Assembly (NCBI GenBank): GCA_951799405.1
Contig: OX637356.1
Location: 12,609,229 to 12,673,228, forward strand
Origin: Agapetus fuscipes
Taxonomy: Eukaryota; Arthropoda; Insecta; Trichoptera; Glossosomatidae
Reading direction: 5' to 3'
DNA: 64,000 bases
Shown here: positions 61,262 through 64,000 of the stretch, piece by piece
How positions within the stretch are numbered: the stretch's first letter is position 1
Layout: every line of letters starts with the position of its first letter
Program-made: the position numbers and the translations under genes
The notes under the pieces: model-generated
The model's input: the letters and a program-made list of their open reading frames with translations, nothing else
Told to the model about the DNA's origin: nothing
The model's database searches: none

Positions 61262-61567
61262 ATAATAATAATAATATTAGGATGATTTATTTGGTGAGCG
61301 TTGTTTTTGTGTGTATCACACCTCAAGAGCCCTCTGCGAGCTTGGTCGTCACTGTAGAAAGCGCCAATTCTCAAGCAAGACCCAATTGTTGTAAGGTTGG
61401 ATGGACCTTTCAGTGACCGGTCTTTGGTAAAGGTTTATGAATTTTTCAACTCAGCGAAGAGCACATTCGAAATATAAATGGTATATTTTTTGTGCTCCGC
61501 CGGGATCCGAATCCACAACCTTCCATTTAAGAGTCCGAAGTGTTGCCACTGGACTACAAACCGGTCT
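61262..61567 (-). mobile_element. E SINE, tRNA head to ATT tail
   Basis: Minus strand: head TAGTCCAGTGGCAACAC, B box GGATTCGGATCC, complete body and (ATT)n tail. AAGTA flanks it on both sides (weak, 5 bp). No 5S head: it starts at the tRNA part, so headless copies can end exactly there. Confidence 0.9.
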
Positions 61568-61919
61568 AAGTAGAAAGTATAGTAGGTATACGGCAAAAGA
61601 GTTTTTCTACACTTTAAAAGAGAATAATTCAAGACAGACAAGACACCCTTATTCCTGGTAAAGTTGATTAAAAAGCAAACTGACACGGCTTCCATCATTC
61701 AAGAACGTAAATACTTAATACCACGTCTTGTCTGGAGCTTCCACTAGTGACTAGACACAACGGTTCACGTTGCAGGCATCAACAAGTCTGGCAGAATGCA
61801 GACAGCGGATCAGGTTGCATTTGTATAGTGGCATTATTCTGTCTGGTTCAGTTGTCTGGAACCTTTCGTCGCAAAATCAACTCGCTTTAAGGTTTTGTTG
61901 TGTCTAAAGTAGAGGTTGC
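61568..61919. other. Unassigned sequence
   Basis: Nothing recognised. Confidence 0.4.
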
Positions 61920-62178
61920 CAAACTTTTATTACTCATAGACCCCTTCTTTATAGATTTCAAAATTTTGGGGGTCTGGTAGACCCCCTAAAATTTTTTGCG
62001 GCTTTTTGTCTAAAATATCGCCCACGGGGGGGAGGGAAGGTAGGCACGCGATTTTCAAAGTTTATAGACCCCCTCTTCCGACTTGTAGACCCCCATTTTA
62101 ATGTTACGTCAATATAGACCCCCATAGAGTATCCGTAGACCCCCCGGGGGTCGATATCGACCACTTTGAGAATCACTG
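61920..62178. mobile_element. hAT-like MITE with 8-bp duplication
   Basis: Ends TAGAGGTTGCCAAACTT and, complemented, CAGTGATTCTCAAAGTGG. GTCTAAAG flanks at 61912-61919 and 62179-62186. The interior repeats TAGACCCCC about seven times. TAGAG/CAGTG ends with 8-bp duplications are typical of hAT. No transposase. Confidence 0.88.
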
Positions 62179-62225
62179 GTCTAAAGCAACAGTATTCATA
62201 ATAAATACTGTGCTGTTCTTGAACA

Positions 62226-62282
62226 TTTTAGTCGTCCGTTGAGCCCACGCTTTGACAAATTAATGATACATTTGTATAGAGA
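62226..62282 (+). repeat. Family N fragment
   Basis: TAGTCGTCCGTTGAGCCCAC and GCTTTGACAAATTAATGAT. Confidence 0.7.
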
Positions 62283-62283
62283 C

Positions 62284-62540
62284 CTAATCTAATCTAATCT
62301 AATCTAAGCTGCAAAGATATATATCATTTAAGATTTACACTAAATGCATTCCCACAAGCAGATATGTATAATTTCGCGCTAACACATGCCGCATGTGGAC
62401 CTACAATATAAAAACCCAATCTCAAATGAACATAAGCCTTGCAACTCTTGCCGTCCTTCCCTGAAACAGGGGTGACATTGGCAAAGTGAACCAATTTTTA
62501 TATTATGGGTGGTCAGCCGCATAACAACCTATAAGTCAAG
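62284..62540 (-). mobile_element. Family A joined to LINE 3' UTR
   Basis: (TCTAA)n tail to ACAACCTATAAGTCAAGG, then the LINE UTR. It closely matches 40325-40600. Confidence 0.92.
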
Positions 62541-62742
62541 GAACATACATGACAAATTACATTTTTTAAATCAAAGAATAAAAATAACAATATATACATG
62601 GACATAAAAAACTAAATCATAAAACCAATTTCACTTTAACAAACCCTAGCCGCCAACATCACAGATCAACCGCCATTTCTTTCTATCCTTGCATACTTCT
62701 TTCATTTCCTCCAGAGTCATAACCTTCTTCATACAAGCTCTA
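62541..62742 (-). pseudogene. LINE 3' UTR and ORF C-terminus
   Basis: Minus strand: ACMKKVMTLEEMKEVCKDR-like, KKWRLICDVGG, stop, then UTR. It is truncated at an N repeat. Confidence 0.85.
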
Positions 62743-62756
62743 CCTGTGAATCCAAA

Positions 62757-62870
62757 ATGGCCGCAAGAGAACAACTGATTAGTCTTTATACAAATATTCG
62801 GAAGGTAAGAATGACTGTGCTGATGAGACTTCCAGCCCAGGCATCATTAGTTTGTCAAAGCGTGGACTTA
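62757..62870 (-). repeat. Family N repeat
   Basis: TCCAAAATGGCCGCAAGAG to TTTGTCAAAGCGTGGAC; the inverse of 55558-55684. Confidence 0.75.
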
Positions 62871-62984
62871 AGCAACGACTTAAAAGTCTAAAAATAGCAC
62901 CGTTGAAAAATTTTTTTTAGACACTTAAATGGGAGAAAACGGGAGCTTCAATAGAAGTGATTAACTGGAAAGACATTGAATGGT

Positions 62985-63245
62985 AGAGTTCGCAATGATT
63001 GGGTTATGAACGAGTGTGGTATAAAAGAGAATATGAGAATGAAAGTACAAAAAAACAAGTGTACAGAAAAAAACGCGGAAAGGGAAGACCGAGAAACGAA
63101 TGAATTTACCAAATAGGTGAGATTGCGAAATAATGGAACCTGCAGAGTGAGAATAAGAGAAGAGTTAGTATGAAGAAAGTTATGAATGTTGAAGAGATGA
63201 AAGAGATATGCAAGGACAGAAAAAAATAAAAGACACATCTGCGGA
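62985..63245 (+). pseudogene. LINE ORF C-terminus, decayed
   Basis: GRGRPRNE with a stop, QIGEIAK, stop, WNLQSENKRRVSMKKVMNVE, EMKEICKDRKK, stop. It is the same protein tail as 51676-51936 with several stops, and is followed by the CGGAGG/CCTAGTGGAAC block seen at 28080. Confidence 0.82.
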
Positions 63246-63292
63246 GGTAGAGGCCACACCTAGTGGAACGACGGCAGGATACAGTAGCAGTG

Positions 63293-63406
63293 TAATGCCG
63301 GTCCCCTTACCTGTAAAAATAAAAAAAAGGTTCCACTCGCTACATGCGACACCTTGGGGGAAAACGCAGCAAAAGGTTACACTATATGTGTAGCTCAGTG
63401 GCGTTA
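63293..63406 (+). mobile_element. tRNA-SINE C, 3' end
   Basis: GCCGGTCCCCTTACCTGTAA, TCGCTACATGCGACACC and ACACTATATGTGTAGCTCAG. Confidence 0.82.
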
Positions 63407-63654
63407 CAAAAACAAGAGAGCTGTTTACGTTGTTTCATAGGTTTTTCGAGAGATGCGGTAAAAACCTGCATACGTAATATTGAGTGCACCGCTTTACTTT
63501 CTATAGGAACATAATATATAAGTACGTGTAGGTTAACCAGTTTGCCCGGTCTGGGAATTGGAAACGGGTTTTCTTCCATTCCTGCCTCGTGAGTCACACG
63601 GTGTCACTAGCGGTATTCCAACAATAACTTTACGTTATAACTTAACCATTTCGT

Positions 63655-63740
63655 TCAACCAAAATTGTATCGAAACTAAAACACTCCCTAGAGGCGCTGT
63701 ATTTGCTGCCATACAGTTTTTTGTGAACCGGGTATTTTAT
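63655..63740. repeat. Family R element
   Basis: TGTATCGAAACTAAAACACTC then CCTAGAGGCGCTGTATTT. Confidence 0.5.
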
Positions 63741-63954
63741 ATTATGGAATGTTCGAGAAACGTATTAAAATTGCATACAAATATGAAGCTACCTACGTCA
63801 TCGCGTGTTGCCGAATTTTTGCAGTTTATTACAATGTTCCGTTAGTTTTATTTCATGTTTGTACCGTATACGTCAGTCAGGTCAAACTCCTATGATATTG
63901 CCGGCCACGTGATCTATTTTTTTAGTTGTACCTACCATGACACTTATTTTGCAC

Positions 63955-64000
63955 AAATAATTGCACTAATTTTGGAGACCGTGCTTTCCGGTTTGCGGGC
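63955..64000. repeat. Repeat cut by window end
   Basis: TTGCACTAATTTTGGAGACC then GTGCTTTCCGGTTTGCG matches 41204-41240, which lies beyond a 5S-tRNA SINE. Confidence 0.5.

Noticed and set aside
61958..62176. Open frame on the minus strand
   Set aside because: It lies wholly inside the hAT MITE and reflects its TAGACCCCC repeats.

Overview
The window is an AT-rich stretch of nuclear DNA from a multicellular eukaryote. I think an arthropod, probably an insect, is most likely. This rests on the mix of repeats: RTE-type and Jockey-type LINE tails, tRNA-derived SINEs, a foldback element and many short palindromic MITEs. The species cannot be read from the sequence. I find no convincing host gene: no exon chains, no long open frames outside retroelement fragments, no free-standing tRNA or rRNA gene and no CpG-rich promoter. 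It reads as an intergenic or intronic graveyard of transposable elements, many inserted into one another. Strand, family and nesting are the main content of the annotation. The letters below are local labels, not database names.

Repeat families. A/B: an element of about 200-260 bp that starts at TTCCTTGACTTATAGG and ends in a TTAGA or TTATAGAT tail; B is a diverged form. About 40 copies or pieces occur, and five of them are joined to a LINE ORF C-terminus. C: a tRNA-headed SINE of about 300-320 bp with A and B boxes and a GCGTT-type tail. E: a composite SINE with a 5S rRNA head, then a tRNA head (probable Thr anticodon CGT), a body and an ATT-repeat tail. F: a short tail with a poly-A end. 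D: an unknown 146-309 bp insertion. I, J, K, L, M, N, Q, R, V: palindromic or TIR elements without a transposase; J, K and L carry a hammerhead-like hairpin. T and U: repeats that look derived from coding sequence. Two hAT-like elements, two foldback elements, RTE-type LINE fragments and one Jockey-type LINE fragment complete the set.

Layout. 1-10 kb: foldback element 1 (with an E/F insertion), C tandem, U, RTE-type LINE remnant, K, T split by B, Q, and an A copy split by a LINE tail. 10-20 kb: A copies (one split by D), an RTE-type fragment, E with half a 5S head, C copies, a C-rich tract next to foldback element 2, and a hAT element. 20-30 kb: LINE+A, the K palindrome, A copies, an I element split by A, and the large V palindrome. 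30-41 kb: RTE-type remnant, Q, a near-perfect hairpin, C, T, J, A nested in A, E, and LINE+A followed by a 5S-tRNA SINE. 41-50 kb: J, the Jockey-type fragment, a B copy holding the best 5S-tRNA SINE plus a hairpin MITE, facing C copies, A and T. 50-64 kb: a 135-bp duplication around an A copy, a minisatellite split by E, the clearest LINE+A locus, A split by C, M/N, an RTE-type fragment split by D with a 13-bp duplication, a hAT MITE and LINE tails.

No cellular pathway is encoded. What interacts are elements: non-autonomous elements presumably moved by LINE reverse transcriptases, and TIR elements moved by transposases that are not in the window.
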